Origin: Bacteroidales bacterium
GTDB lineage: Bacteria; Bacteroidota; Bacteroidia; Bacteroidales; Marinilabiliaceae
Length of the DNA stretch: 64,000 nucleotides
Direction: 5' to 3'
Assembly (NCBI GenBank): GCA_900766825.1
Contig: CAAFWU010000017.1
Location: 1-64,000, forward strand
Below are positions 35,200 to 43,317 of the stretch, piece after piece. The notes under the pieces are model-generated. The model was given only the letters and a program-made list of their open reading frames with translations, made no database searches and had not been told where the DNA came from. The number at the start of each line of letters is the position of its first letter. Position 1 is the first letter of the stretch. Both the position numbers and the translations under genes were made by a program.

Positions 35200-35280
35200 T
35201 GATGCGAGGTCTCTTTTGGGGACTCACTCTTGAACCTCGATAGCGAAAGTTATGGTGTTCCCTGCGGAAACCTCGCATCA
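35200..35280 (+). other. Long-range hairpin between pump gene and PG0541 gene
   Basis: TGATGCGAGGT (35200-35210) pairs with ACCTCGCATCA (35270-35280) exactly, across 59 nt in which GGGGA/TTCCC and GAAC/GTTC can nest. A closed, multi-step stem of this kind could control read-through or RNA stability for the last gene. Confidence 0.55.
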
Positions 35281-35308
35281 TTTTGGTTAATAATAAAATA
35301 ACGGTGCC

Positions 35309-35602
35309 ATGAAGGCAGTATTCATATCATACAACCAAGCCCTGACCGAGCGCGTCGAGTACATTTTCGAGCAGCTCCGAATCACGGGCTACACCAAGTT
35401 CCCCCTCACCTATGGTTCTGGCTCCAACGGCGGCGAACCTCGTTTGGGCAGCCACGCTTGGCCAGAGATGAACAGCTCTGTCCTCACCATTGTAGAGGAG
35501 GAAATGGTGCCCCTCATCCTTAAGTACGTCAAGAACCTCGACGAGGTGAACAAAGAAAACGGCATCCGCGCCTTCGTTTGGAACGTTGAGCAGATGTACT
35601 AA
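35309..35602 (+). CDS. PG0541-family transporter-associated protein
   Basis: 97 residues without signal or membrane span. The opening MKAVFISYNQALTERVEYIF and the middle GEPRLGSHAWPEMNSSVLTIVEEE match small PII-like proteins that follow RND pumps in Bacteroidota and carry the name PG0541. A regulatory role on the pump is plausible but unproven. It is 121 bp after the pump gene, past a long hairpin, and ends the operon at a strong terminator. Confidence 0.85.
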   Translation: MKAVFISYNQALTERVEYIFEQLRITGYTKFPLTYGSGSNGGEPRLGSHAWPEMNSSVLTIVEEEMVPLILKYVKNLDEVNKENGIRAFVWNVEQMY

Positions 35603-35627
35603 CGTCTTCATAATAGACAACTGTGAG

Positions 35628-35683
35628 CAACCGCCCTCTCATCTGGGACCAACTGTCCTTGATGAGGGGCGGTTGGTTTTTTT
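35628..35683 (+). terminator. Terminator of the efflux operon
   Basis: AACCGCCCTCTCAT (from 35629) pairs with ATGAGGGGCGGTT (35662-35674) with one bulge, followed by a run of seven Ts. Confidence 0.85.
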
Positions 35684-35705
35684 ATCTCCACTGTCAAAAA
35701 AATAT

Positions 35706-35713
35706 TACATTTG
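35706..35713 (+). promoter_or_regulatory. -7 promoter element for the gene at 35831
   Basis: TACATTTG fits TAnnTTTG; no convincing -33 TTTG lies 17-21 bp upstream. It is the only such element between the efflux terminator and the next gene. Confidence 0.4.
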
Positions 35714-35830
35714 CGTTAGGGTTCGTCAGTTTCTTTAACCCATATTGAGTTTATCTTGCCTCAATATTTTAGGTCACATCTGATACCCTTTTTTCTCCTT
35801 CAACACCAAATATTATTCTCGAGAGCCATT

Positions 35831-36754
35831 ATGTTCAAAGACACTTATTTGCTGCTTGCCAACGAAAACAAAGGATGCCGTTTCACCCCATCTAATTTGT
35901 CTCGTCTCTACAAGCGTATTGCTAAAACAAGCAGTCGAGGCATAGAAATTTTCAAGGGAGTGGAGCTTGGCGAGAACGACAATATAGATGACGAAGCAAC
36001 AATTTTTGTCATAACACAAGGCCGCGATGGACAAAGCGGCGTAACCATGGTGGCCTCGACCAACGGCCCCACTTACGAAAAGAATGGGCAGAAACTTATC
36101 GACCTCAACGTCCACCTTTGCTCCACAGTAAACTCTGTTCCTCTCTTGACCCTCGCTCAGATTGAGCGCATCATGAGTCGTGTGCAATGGAAAGATGGGT
36201 GCCTTGCCGCAAAAGTGTCGGGTGTTGCTTGCCACCTGCTCCTCAAAATGTTCATCAACTTTTGGGTAGACAATTTCGAGTTTCTCCGCACACCTTTTAT
36301 GTTGAGAACGCAAGCTCTGTTTGAAGAAACGGATGTCGCCGAAACAAAAGAAAAGGTTCAGGTGCCAACGCCCGAGTCTCCCCTCATCGAGTTTCTGACA
36401 CCTCACCCCTTTACCAATGTGCTCAACATCTCGGCTAGCATCGACCAGTTCCTCAAAATGACAAATAGGCATGTCTGTGGTCTTTGCGGAGTCAACTACG
36501 ACTTTATCTACAAAGGTACCCGCCAGCCCCCCATGCTCTTCGTGGCCCATAAGGTTGTTTGTCAACCCACAAGTTTGGGTATTAAGGGTGCCGAGCGTCA
36601 TAACGAAATTTTGGGCGTGTGCCAAAACTGCTCATCGCTCCTCTCCACAGGCACAATCGACGAACTCCGCAATAAAATCCGCATGGTGTCCAACACCACC
36701 AGCAATGCTGTTGAAGTTCGTATGCCACTCTTCGTAAACAAAATTCCATGCTAA
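35831..36754 (+). CDS. Unknown protein with degenerate HNH-like C-terminal knuckle
   Basis: I use ATG 35831 (307 residues); the upstream frame from 35756 has no Shine-Dalgarno-like support and reads as hydrophobic noise. Residues 1-190 are unrecognised. The C-terminus has CGLC (Cys216, Cys219), AH at 239-240, HNE at 257-259 and CQNC (Cys264, Cys267), the spacing of an HNH zinc-finger nuclease, but the usual His after the second CxxC is Ser and the double-His core is reduced. It could be a nucleic-acid-binding or inactive HNH protein. It is followed 51 bp later by tsaE on the same strand. No known family assigned. Confidence 0.5.
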   Translation: MFKDTYLLLANENKGCRFTPSNLSRLYKRIAKTSSRGIEIFKGVELGENDNIDDEATIFVITQGRDGQSGVTMVASTNGPTYEKNGQKLIDLNVHLCSTVNSVPLLTLAQIERIMSRVQWKDGCLAAKVSGVACHLLLKMFINFWVDNFEFLRTPFMLRTQALFEETDVAETKEKVQVPTPESPLIEFLTPHPFTNVLNISASIDQFLKMTNRHVCGLCGVNYDFIYKGTRQPPMLFVAHKVVCQPTSLGIKGAERHNEILGVCQNCSSLLSTGTIDELRNKIRMVSNTTSNAVEVRMPLFVNKIPC

Positions 36755-36805
36755 TCCCATACCTTTTGGGATGCGCAACACCACATAGTAACTCACTAAA
36801 ACACA

Positions 36806-37222
36806 ATGCAACAGTTCATAGCTCACAATCTGGACGAGTTAGAGAGCATAGCCCCCAAAATACTTGCGGCCATTGGTCGAAGCCGCGTTGTTGCCATGGA
36901 CGCCCCCATGGGTGCTGGCAAAACAACATTGGTCAAAGCACTCTGCAAAGCCTTGGGCTCAATCAGCGTGGTCAATAGCCCCACCTTTGCCATCATCAAC
37001 GACTACGAACTTCCCACGGGAGCCTCTGTCTTCCATTTCGACCTCTATAGGCTCAAGAACATTGACGAGGCCTATAATATGGGCTTCGACGAATATTTCT
37101 ACTCGGGCAACTACTGTTTTGTAGAGTGGCCCGACATAGCTGCCGACCTCTTTCCCCCCGACACCCGCAAACTTACCATAAGTGTGGCCGACGATGGCAG
37201 TCGCACCATAACCATCGAGTAG
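36806..37222 (+). CDS. tsaE: tRNA t6A biosynthesis ATPase TsaE
   Basis: 138 residues. Walker A is APMGAGKTT (about 33-41); VNSPTFAIINDY and FHFDLYRLK follow, and YCFVEWPDIAADLFP is the Trp-Pro signature. TsaE works with TsaB and TsaD to place threonylcarbamoyl on A37 of tRNAs that read ANN codons. It is cytoplasmic and essential in many bacteria. Partner genes are not in this window. Same strand as alanine dehydrogenase 117 bp on. Confidence 0.95.
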   Translation: MQQFIAHNLDELESIAPKILAAIGRSRVVAMDAPMGAGKTTLVKALCKALGSISVVNSPTFAIINDYELPTGASVFHFDLYRLKNIDEAYNMGFDEYFYSGNYCFVEWPDIAADLFPPDTRKLTISVADDGSRTITIE

Positions 37223-37338
37223 GGTGGGGCGCCAGTTGGCTTAGCTCCCTAATGTCTCTTCGCATTCCACATTAGTGCCCTCCCCCAAAAAGATAAAGTC
37301 CTCCCTCCTCCCCATTATCGCCCCAAAACAAAATTGTT

Positions 37339-38577
37339 ATGCAACATCACCTCAGCCCCAATCTGACCGAGCAGCTGGCCACGTGCGAAGAGCGCCTTGT
37401 GGTCACACGTTCGCGCAAGAGCCTAACCATTGGTCTGCCCTCCGAGAACCCCAAGGAGGAGACCCGCATAAGCTTGACCCCTCAGGGCGTAGAGGTTCTC
37501 ACGGCCAAGGGGCACAACGTGATGGTGCAGCGAGGTGCTGGTCTCGAGGCTCGTTTTTCAGACGAGAGCTATGCCGCCGCTGGGGCCACCATTGTGGACA
37601 ATGTGCAGCAAATTTGGTCCGCCGACTTGGTGGTTCGCGTGTCGCCCCCAACGGTTGCAGAGGCTCAGATGCTCAAAAAAGGCCAGACAGTGATGTGCAT
37701 GATCGGTAGACACAAACGCGAGCGCGAGGTCTACTCCACACTTGCCGAAAAACAGGTGACCCTCTTGGCCTCCGACTATGTTGGCACCAAAGCTTCCGAA
37801 CATCAGACCGATGCGGGAGGGGGCGAGCCCGCTCTGGTTAGTGCACTTGGCGAGATTGAGGGCATGATGGCCATGACCACCGCTGCCAACATGCTCCAGC
37901 ACGACAATGGGGGCAAAGGCATCATCATTGGAGGCATCACGGGCGTGCCCCCTACCGAGGTCATCATCATTGGTTCAGGCACCGCAGCTCAGGGTGCCAC
38001 ACGCGCCGCCATGGCTTTGGGCTGCAACGTCAAGGTCTTCGACACCGACCTTACCAATCTGCAGCGTCTTACGGCCAACCTCCCTCAGCATGTCTTCACC
38101 TCGGTGCTACACCCTCAGGCCCTTACCAAGGCTCTGCGTTCGGCCGACGCCATTGTGGGCACCCGACATCACAATGCCTACGATGCCTATTGCATCCCAT
38201 CGGACTATTTGGAACTCCTAAAGAAAGGTGCCGTGATTGTGGACATGGACAACGACCCCTATCGCCCCAACGACGGCCGAACCGAGTGGACCCACGTGAC
38301 ATCCTTGTCCCAACCAACCTATGTCTACAACAGCCTCCACTTCCATTGCTTGCCAGACATAACAGCCACTGTGCCCCACACCGCATCCATTGTCATGAGC
38401 GACCTGCTCACACCCCTCATTGCTTCGGTGGCCGACGAGGGTGGCATGGCACAAGCAGCCCGATTCCGACCAGCAGTCCGACAAGGCATTGCCCTCTGGC
38501 AGGGAACCACAACCAATCACAAACTGGCCAAAATGACCCGAACAGAGTATTATGACATTCGTTTATTGCTGATTTAA
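37339..38577 (+). CDS. ald: Alanine dehydrogenase
   Basis: 412 residues of the alanine dehydrogenase/PNT alpha family. The N-terminal catalytic part has IGLPSENPKEETRISLTPQGVEVL (substrate Arg) and MIGRHKRE; the NAD-binding Rossmann loop is IIIGSGTAAQGATRAAM (about 214-230). It interconverts alanine with pyruvate and ammonia. The extra 30 N-terminal residues before the catalytic domain are seen in the Bacteroidota branch. A one-domain form: it lacks the membrane part of transhydrogenase, so that role is unlikely. Confidence 0.88.
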   Translation: MQHHLSPNLTEQLATCEERLVVTRSRKSLTIGLPSENPKEETRISLTPQGVEVLTAKGHNVMVQRGAGLEARFSDESYAAAGATIVDNVQQIWSADLVVRVSPPTVAEAQMLKKGQTVMCMIGRHKREREVYSTLAEKQVTLLASDYVGTKASEHQTDAGGGEPALVSALGEIEGMMAMTTAANMLQHDNGGKGIIIGGITGVPPTEVIIIGSGTAAQGATRAAMALGCNVKVFDTDLTNLQRLTANLPQHVFTSVLHPQALTKALRSADAIVGTRHHNAYDAYCIPSDYLELLKKGAVIVDMDNDPYRPNDGRTEWTHVTSLSQPTYVYNSLHFHCLPDITATVPHTASIVMSDLLTPLIASVADEGGMAQAARFRPAVRQGIALWQGTTTNHKLAKMTRTEYYDIRLLLI

Positions 38578-38906
38578 TGGTAAATAACGTTTTTAACTTA
38601 GTTTAATATTTGCAATTCGTCAATGCAAATGTGCATTTTGTCAACAGTTGAGGGAACCATAAAAAGACCAAAGTCAAAAAAGGAGTGACGAAAGCAATTC
38701 GTCAGCAGTTTTGCAACAGACGTGTAAAAAAAGCGAAAGTAACCCGAAACCAAAAAAGCCGTAATATTGCACAGAAACAATCAACAAACCAGTTGCTCAG
38801 AGGATATCAAAGTCCAAAATCACTAAACAAAAGGAGAGTGAGGCAGCTCGGCGAAGGGGTTGAAAAATTAAATCACGAAAAAGTTGCACACATAAAATAT
38901 AAGACG
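38578..38906. other. Spacer with no recognised gene
   Basis: 329 bp, A-rich and basic-reading in one frame, between alanine dehydrogenase and the small exported protein. No repeat, terminator with T-tract or TAnnTTTG element was seen. Confidence 0.3.
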
Positions 38907-39512
38907 ATGAAAACTCTTGCAACCACATTTGCTTTGGCCACCGCAATAATCATTGGAGCCATAGCCTACAGCAATAGCAACAGCAACGCTTCCGAGATGG
39001 AAGTATATAACAACGGTCGCACAATTGTGAGCCACGATGCACTTGGTCGCATTGTTAGCGAGCTCGACGTTGTGGCCGATGGCAAGGAATGGAACGAGAC
39101 CACACTGCGTCAGACAACATATGAAGACAACACCGCCGAGACCGTGACCTACATCAAGGAGAACGGCATGTGGGTTGCTAAAACTCGTCAGATTAGCGAA
39201 ATGAGCAACGGCACCATCAGCAACGTCATCCGCTACGACATGAGCATCGATGGCCGTTGGGTTGTGAAGGGCGAAATGCCAACCAACGACCTGAGCCAAG
39301 AGAGCAGCATTGTGGACGACATGATGTTCGATGCACAAGGCAATCTGGTTATGAAGGCCACATATCAATATGACAATGATGGCAAGCACGGTCTGGAAAA
39401 AGACGAGTATGTCTACGTTAACGGAGAGCGCAAACGCACCGTATCCTACACTTGGAACGACAACGCATGGCAAAAGACTTCTGTTAACAACATCGTCTCC
39501 AAAATCAACTAA
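38907..39512 (+). CDS. Small exported protein, DUF3836-like
   Basis: I use ATG 38907 (201 residues), which starts a signal peptide (MKTLATTFALATAIIIGAIA); the frame upstream to 38685 is Lys/Arg-rich and unlike coding sequence. The mature part is polar with hairpin motifs (SHDALGRIVSEL, YQYDNDGKHGLEKDEYVYV, YTWNDNAWQKTS) like the YD-like blocks of the lipoprotein array. It resembles DUF3836 proteins of Bacteroides as I recall them; that family has no known function. It stands alone with a strong terminator. Confidence 0.65.
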   Translation: MKTLATTFALATAIIIGAIAYSNSNSNASEMEVYNNGRTIVSHDALGRIVSELDVVADGKEWNETTLRQTTYEDNTAETVTYIKENGMWVAKTRQISEMSNGTISNVIRYDMSIDGRWVVKGEMPTNDLSQESSIVDDMMFDAQGNLVMKATYQYDNDGKHGLEKDEYVYVNGERKRTVSYTWNDNAWQKTSVNNIVSKIN

Positions 39513-39601
39513 AACACAGTATCTTTTGTAAAGAGCACATTGCAAAATGAGCATTTTCATAACTATACAATTGATACAAAAAATAACTTTTTGAGTGGCT
39601 A

Positions 39602-39650
39602 CATCGGGGTGGAATGCTTAAAAATTCCACTCCGATGCTTGTTTTTGTTT
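39602..39650 (+). terminator. Terminator after the DUF3836-like gene
   Basis: CATCGGGGTGGAAT (39602-39615) pairs with ATTCCACTCCGATG (39624-39637), with one G-T, followed by a T-rich run. The rest of 39513-40046 holds no gene I can support. Confidence 0.85.
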
Positions 39651-39721
39651 ATATCCAACGTAACAAGTGTTACTTTGGGACAAAAGATGAGAAACGCCCA
39701 ACGTATTAACCAAAAAAATGC

Positions 39722-39729
39722 TAAGTTTG
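39722..39729 (+). promoter_or_regulatory. -7 element upstream of the glycogen operon
   Basis: TAAGTTTG fits TAnnTTTG; the -33 site is not clear. It would give a leader of about 310 nt before the debranching enzyme gene. Confidence 0.45.
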
Positions 39730-40046
39730 CAGAAAGGGGATTGTGTTAACACATAACTACCTTAATCGGCATCCCTCAACGGGGATAGTTGAGAAAGAAG
39801 AGTGATTAATACACCAAACATCCCACTATAAATGGCATGGAACATAGGGAACCGCGATGGAGACCTTTGTGAGCCCAATGCCAGCAGCAAACAACAGAAA
39901 GACAGCACAATAGACAACAACAGACAGACAAGAGGGCCCACAACGAGCCTTGCCGCATATAGTACACAAAGCAAACCAAATAAGACAAGTCACCCTATGT
40001 TGGCAGGACTTTTACACTGAATCGTTGAACGAAACAATACGAGATA

Positions 40047-41975
40047 ATGGAGTACATTCAGTTTGACAGTTCCAAGCTCCCAAACCTTGAGTATTCACTC
40101 TTTAGGGAGATCTTGCAGACCAATCGAGCGGGAGCATATCTCAGCACGACAATTATTGGCTGCAACACACGCAAGTATCACGGACTCCTCGTATGCCCTA
40201 TAGAGCTGTTCGGTGGAGAGAGCTACGTCATGCTCTCTTCTCTGCAGTGTAGCATACTTATTGGTGAGAAACCTTTTAACTTGGGCGTTCAGGAGTATAA
40301 AGGCGATTATTTTGAGCCAAAGGGTCATAAGTACATGACCAAATACTGTGCTCAGCCTACGTCTACAATGACATACCGTGTGGGTTCTGTCATCATCTCT
40401 CAGCAGTATATCCTTTCCGCCAACGAGAGTCAGGTGCTCATCCGCTACACCGTAGAGGAGGCTCAGGAAAAATTCCGAATGCGCCTCAAGCCATTCTTGG
40501 CATTCCGCAGCGTGCATGAACTCACCCACGAGAATATGGCTGTGGACACACATTACACACCTGTCGACGGCGGCGTTAAGTTTCGTCTTTACAAAGACTT
40601 CCCCGACCTCTATATTCAGAGCAGCAAACCCATGGACTATGTGGCCATGCCCGATTGGTATCGCGACGTTGAGTACCTCAAAGAGCGTTACCGTGGCTAC
40701 GACTACCGCGAAGACCTCTATGTCCCTGGTTTCTTCGAAGTCGAGGTGCAAAAGGGCGACCAATTTGTGGTGTCCGCTTCGCTCGCCGAGGCTTCGCCCA
40801 AAGCACTCAAGGCCAAGTTTACACGTGAGGAGAAGAGTCGTCAGCCCAAGGACTCCATGCTCAGCCTCCTCATTAATGCCGCTCAGCAATTCTCGGAGCG
40901 CATGCCCGATGGCTCGCTCATGCTCAAGGCTGGTTTCCACTGGAAAGGTCCCCAGCTCCGCGACATGTTCTTGGCTCTGCCTGGTCTCATGATCTACCAA
41001 AAGGATCGCAAAAACTTCGAGGAGATTCTCCGCACCAGCATTCCCAACCTCAAGAGACTCTATGTCGATCAGGCTGCCTATAACAACACCTCAATCGATA
41101 TCCCCCTCTGGTTCTTCCACTGCTACAACGAACTCTGCCGCTTTGTGCCAGAGAGTGTGAACGTTGACGAGTACTACGACACCATGAAGGAGCTGCTGGC
41201 CCACTACTGGGCTGGCGTGCCAGGCAAGATGCACCGTCAGGACGATGGTTTGCTCTACGCCCGCAACGAGGGTCATCCTCAGACCTGGATGAACGCTCAG
41301 ACAAGCTACGGCCACATGGTCACCCCACGCTACGGCTGCGCTGTTGAGGTCAACGCCCTATGGTACAATGCCATTGCCACAACCCTCGAGGAGGCCAAGA
41401 AACATAACGACACCCTCTTCATCAACGAGTGGCAACCTCGCCTCGAGCAATTGGGCAAGTCCTTCCTCAACACATTCCTCAAGCCCGACGGCACCCTCTA
41501 CGACCGCACCGATGCCGACTACCGTTCGCCAAAGATGCGCCCCAACCAAGTCATTGCCGCTGGTCTGAAGTATAGCCCCTTGAGCCGCGAGAACAAAAAG
41601 GCAATCCTCGATGTAGTGACCGCCAAATTGCTCGTACCCTACGGTCTGCGCACCTTGGCTCCCGACGACCCCAATTATCATGGTGCTGTCGAGGGCGATC
41701 AGGACGAGCGCGCCATGGCTCTCCATCAGGGCACAGCCTATCCTTGGCTCCTCTCCTTCTATGCCGATGCCATGATTGCCGTCTATCGCAATAGCTGCAT
41801 GGCACAGCTCCGTCGCATCGCCGAAGGCTTTGAGCCTCAACTCAAGGACCATGGCATAGGCTCCATAAGCGAGAGCTACTGCGGCAACCCACCCTATAAG
41901 GGCGATGGCGCCATATCTATGGCTTGCAGCGTGGCCGCTGTTCTGAAACTACTCAAACTCACCGAACCAAAATAA
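40047..41975 (+). CDS. Glycogen debranching enzyme (amylo-alpha-1,6-glucosidase)
   Basis: 642 residues. The N-terminal domain (about 1-250; NRAGAYLSTTIIGCNTRKYHGLLV) and the C-terminal (alpha/alpha)6 barrel (LALPGLMIYQKDRKNFEEIL, SIDIPLWFFHC, GAVEGDQDERAMALHQGTAYPWLLSF) match the GDE/GH133 type. It hydrolyses alpha-1,6 branch stubs in glycogen. It is first in a four-gene same-strand set, 8 bp before the glycosyltransferase. Cytoplasmic; no signal peptide. Confidence 0.93.
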   Translation: MEYIQFDSSKLPNLEYSLFREILQTNRAGAYLSTTIIGCNTRKYHGLLVCPIELFGGESYVMLSSLQCSILIGEKPFNLGVQEYKGDYFEPKGHKYMTKYCAQPTSTMTYRVGSVIISQQYILSANESQVLIRYTVEEAQEKFRMRLKPFLAFRSVHELTHENMAVDTHYTPVDGGVKFRLYKDFPDLYIQSSKPMDYVAMPDWYRDVEYLKERYRGYDYREDLYVPGFFEVEVQKGDQFVVSASLAEASPKALKAKFTREEKSRQPKDSMLSLLINAAQQFSERMPDGSLMLKAGFHWKGPQLRDMFLALPGLMIYQKDRKNFEEILRTSIPNLKRLYVDQAAYNNTSIDIPLWFFHCYNELCRFVPESVNVDEYYDTMKELLAHYWAGVPGKMHRQDDGLLYARNEGHPQTWMNAQTSYGHMVTPRYGCAVEVNALWYNAIATTLEEAKKHNDTLFINEWQPRLEQLGKSFLNTFLKPDGTLYDRTDADYRSPKMRPNQVIAAGLKYSPLSRENKKAILDVVTAKLLVPYGLRTLAPDDPNYHGAVEGDQDERAMALHQGTAYPWLLSFYADAMIAVYRNSCMAQLRRIAEGFEPQLKDHGIGSISESYCGNPPYKGDGAISMACSVAAVLKLLKLTEPK

Positions 41976-41983
41976 AATCTCTC

Positions 41984-43276
41984 ATGAAAGTATTAATGTT
42001 TGGATGGGAATTCCCACCTCACATTAGCGGAGGTCTTGGCACAGCCTGCTACGGAATAACCCGAGGCCTGGCCACTATACCCGACCTCGATGTTCTCTTC
42101 GTGGTGCCAAAGGCCTTCGGCGACGAAGACAAGAGCAAGGTGGAGGACATCATCGGAGCTAATGACGTCTCTATTATCAATAAACACATCCGCCAGACTA
42201 AGTATAGCAAGCAGTTCGACTACATCGAGGTGGAGTCGAAACTGGTGCCCTACGTTGACCCAGACGAGTACTATAAACTCAAGTCGCTCAACGTAAGCGA
42301 TGGCTACAAGTACTTCCAAACCGATGAGTTGGGCAAGTTCCACTTCTCGGGTGGCTACGGTTCGAACCTCATGACCGAGATCCGCAACTATGCTGTTGTG
42401 GGCAATATCATCGCTCAAGAGAACACATTCGATGTCATCCATGCCCACGACTGGCTCTGCTATCCCGCTGGCATGGCTGCCAAGGAGGCAACGGGCAAAC
42501 CACTTGTTGTGCACGTTCACGCCACCGACTTCGACCGCTCGGGCGGCAGCGTTAACCCTGTGGTCTTCGACATAGAGAAGCGTGGCATGGAGGCGGCCGA
42601 TGCCGTCATCACCGTGTCCAACCTCACTCGCAACACTGTCATTGAAAAATATGGCATCCCAGCCGAGAAGGTCTTCACTGTCTACAACGCCGTGGACCCC
42701 ATCCGCAGCGACATGAACAACTTTGCACCCAAGGGCATCAACGACAAGATCGTAACCTTCTTGGGTCGCATAACCATGCAAAAAGGACCCGAATACTTCA
42801 TTGAGGCTGCCCATAAGGTGCTCCAGAAAATGGACAACGTCCGCTTCGTTATGGCTGGCAACGGCGACATGATGGAGAAGATGGTGCGCCGTGCTGCTTC
42901 GCTGAAGATTATGGACAAGTTTAGCTTCACCGGATTCCTTCGCGGACAAGACGTCTACTCGATGCTCAAGATGAGCGACCTCTACGTCATGCCCTCTGTT
43001 TCGGAACCCTTCGGCATCTCACCCCTCGAGGCCATGCAGAGCAATGTGCCTGTGCTCATATCCTATCAGAGCGGTGTGGCCGAGATCCTCACATACGCCA
43101 TTAAGACGGACTTCTGGGACGTTGACGCCATGGCCGACGCCATGTACGGAGTGCTCAACTACCCGTCACTTGGCAAAATGTTCGCCAAATACGGCAAGGA
43201 GGAGGTTGACTCTCTTAAGTGGGAGAACTCCGCCAAGCAGATCAAGAAAGTCTATGATCTGGTAGTTAAAAAGTAA
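41984..43276 (+). CDS. Glycogen synthase-like glycosyltransferase
   Basis: 430 residues from ATG 41984, which follows the debranching gene by 8 bp. The N-terminus MFGWEFPPHISGGLGTACYG and the donor-site region FGISPLEAMQSNVPVLIS (EX7E) show a GT-B retaining glycosyltransferase of the GT4/GT5 kind; HVHATDFDRSG and LGRITMQKGPEYFIEA fit too. In Bacteroidota this operon position is taken by the glycogen synthase, so I infer glucan chain extension from a nucleotide-glucose. Donor is not readable. Confidence 0.87.
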   Translation: MKVLMFGWEFPPHISGGLGTACYGITRGLATIPDLDVLFVVPKAFGDEDKSKVEDIIGANDVSIINKHIRQTKYSKQFDYIEVESKLVPYVDPDEYYKLKSLNVSDGYKYFQTDELGKFHFSGGYGSNLMTEIRNYAVVGNIIAQENTFDVIHAHDWLCYPAGMAAKEATGKPLVVHVHATDFDRSGGSVNPVVFDIEKRGMEAADAVITVSNLTRNTVIEKYGIPAEKVFTVYNAVDPIRSDMNNFAPKGINDKIVTFLGRITMQKGPEYFIEAAHKVLQKMDNVRFVMAGNGDMMEKMVRRAASLKIMDKFSFTGFLRGQDVYSMLKMSDLYVMPSVSEPFGISPLEAMQSNVPVLISYQSGVAEILTYAIKTDFWDVDAMADAMYGVLNYPSLGKMFAKYGKEEVDSLKWENSAKQIKKVYDLVVKK

Positions 43277-43317
43277 AGGACCAGACCACAAGTCTTAAAA
43301 CACGAAAAAAGAGGACT

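Noticed and set aside
38685..38906. N-terminal extension of the DUF3836-like protein
   Set aside because: Lys/Arg/Gln-rich text precedes a clean signal peptide at 38907; the extension would block export.
39832..40020. 62-codon ORF upstream of the glycogen operon
   Set aside because: Polar low-complexity text, no start signal and no family; overlapping frames on the other strand are just as open.
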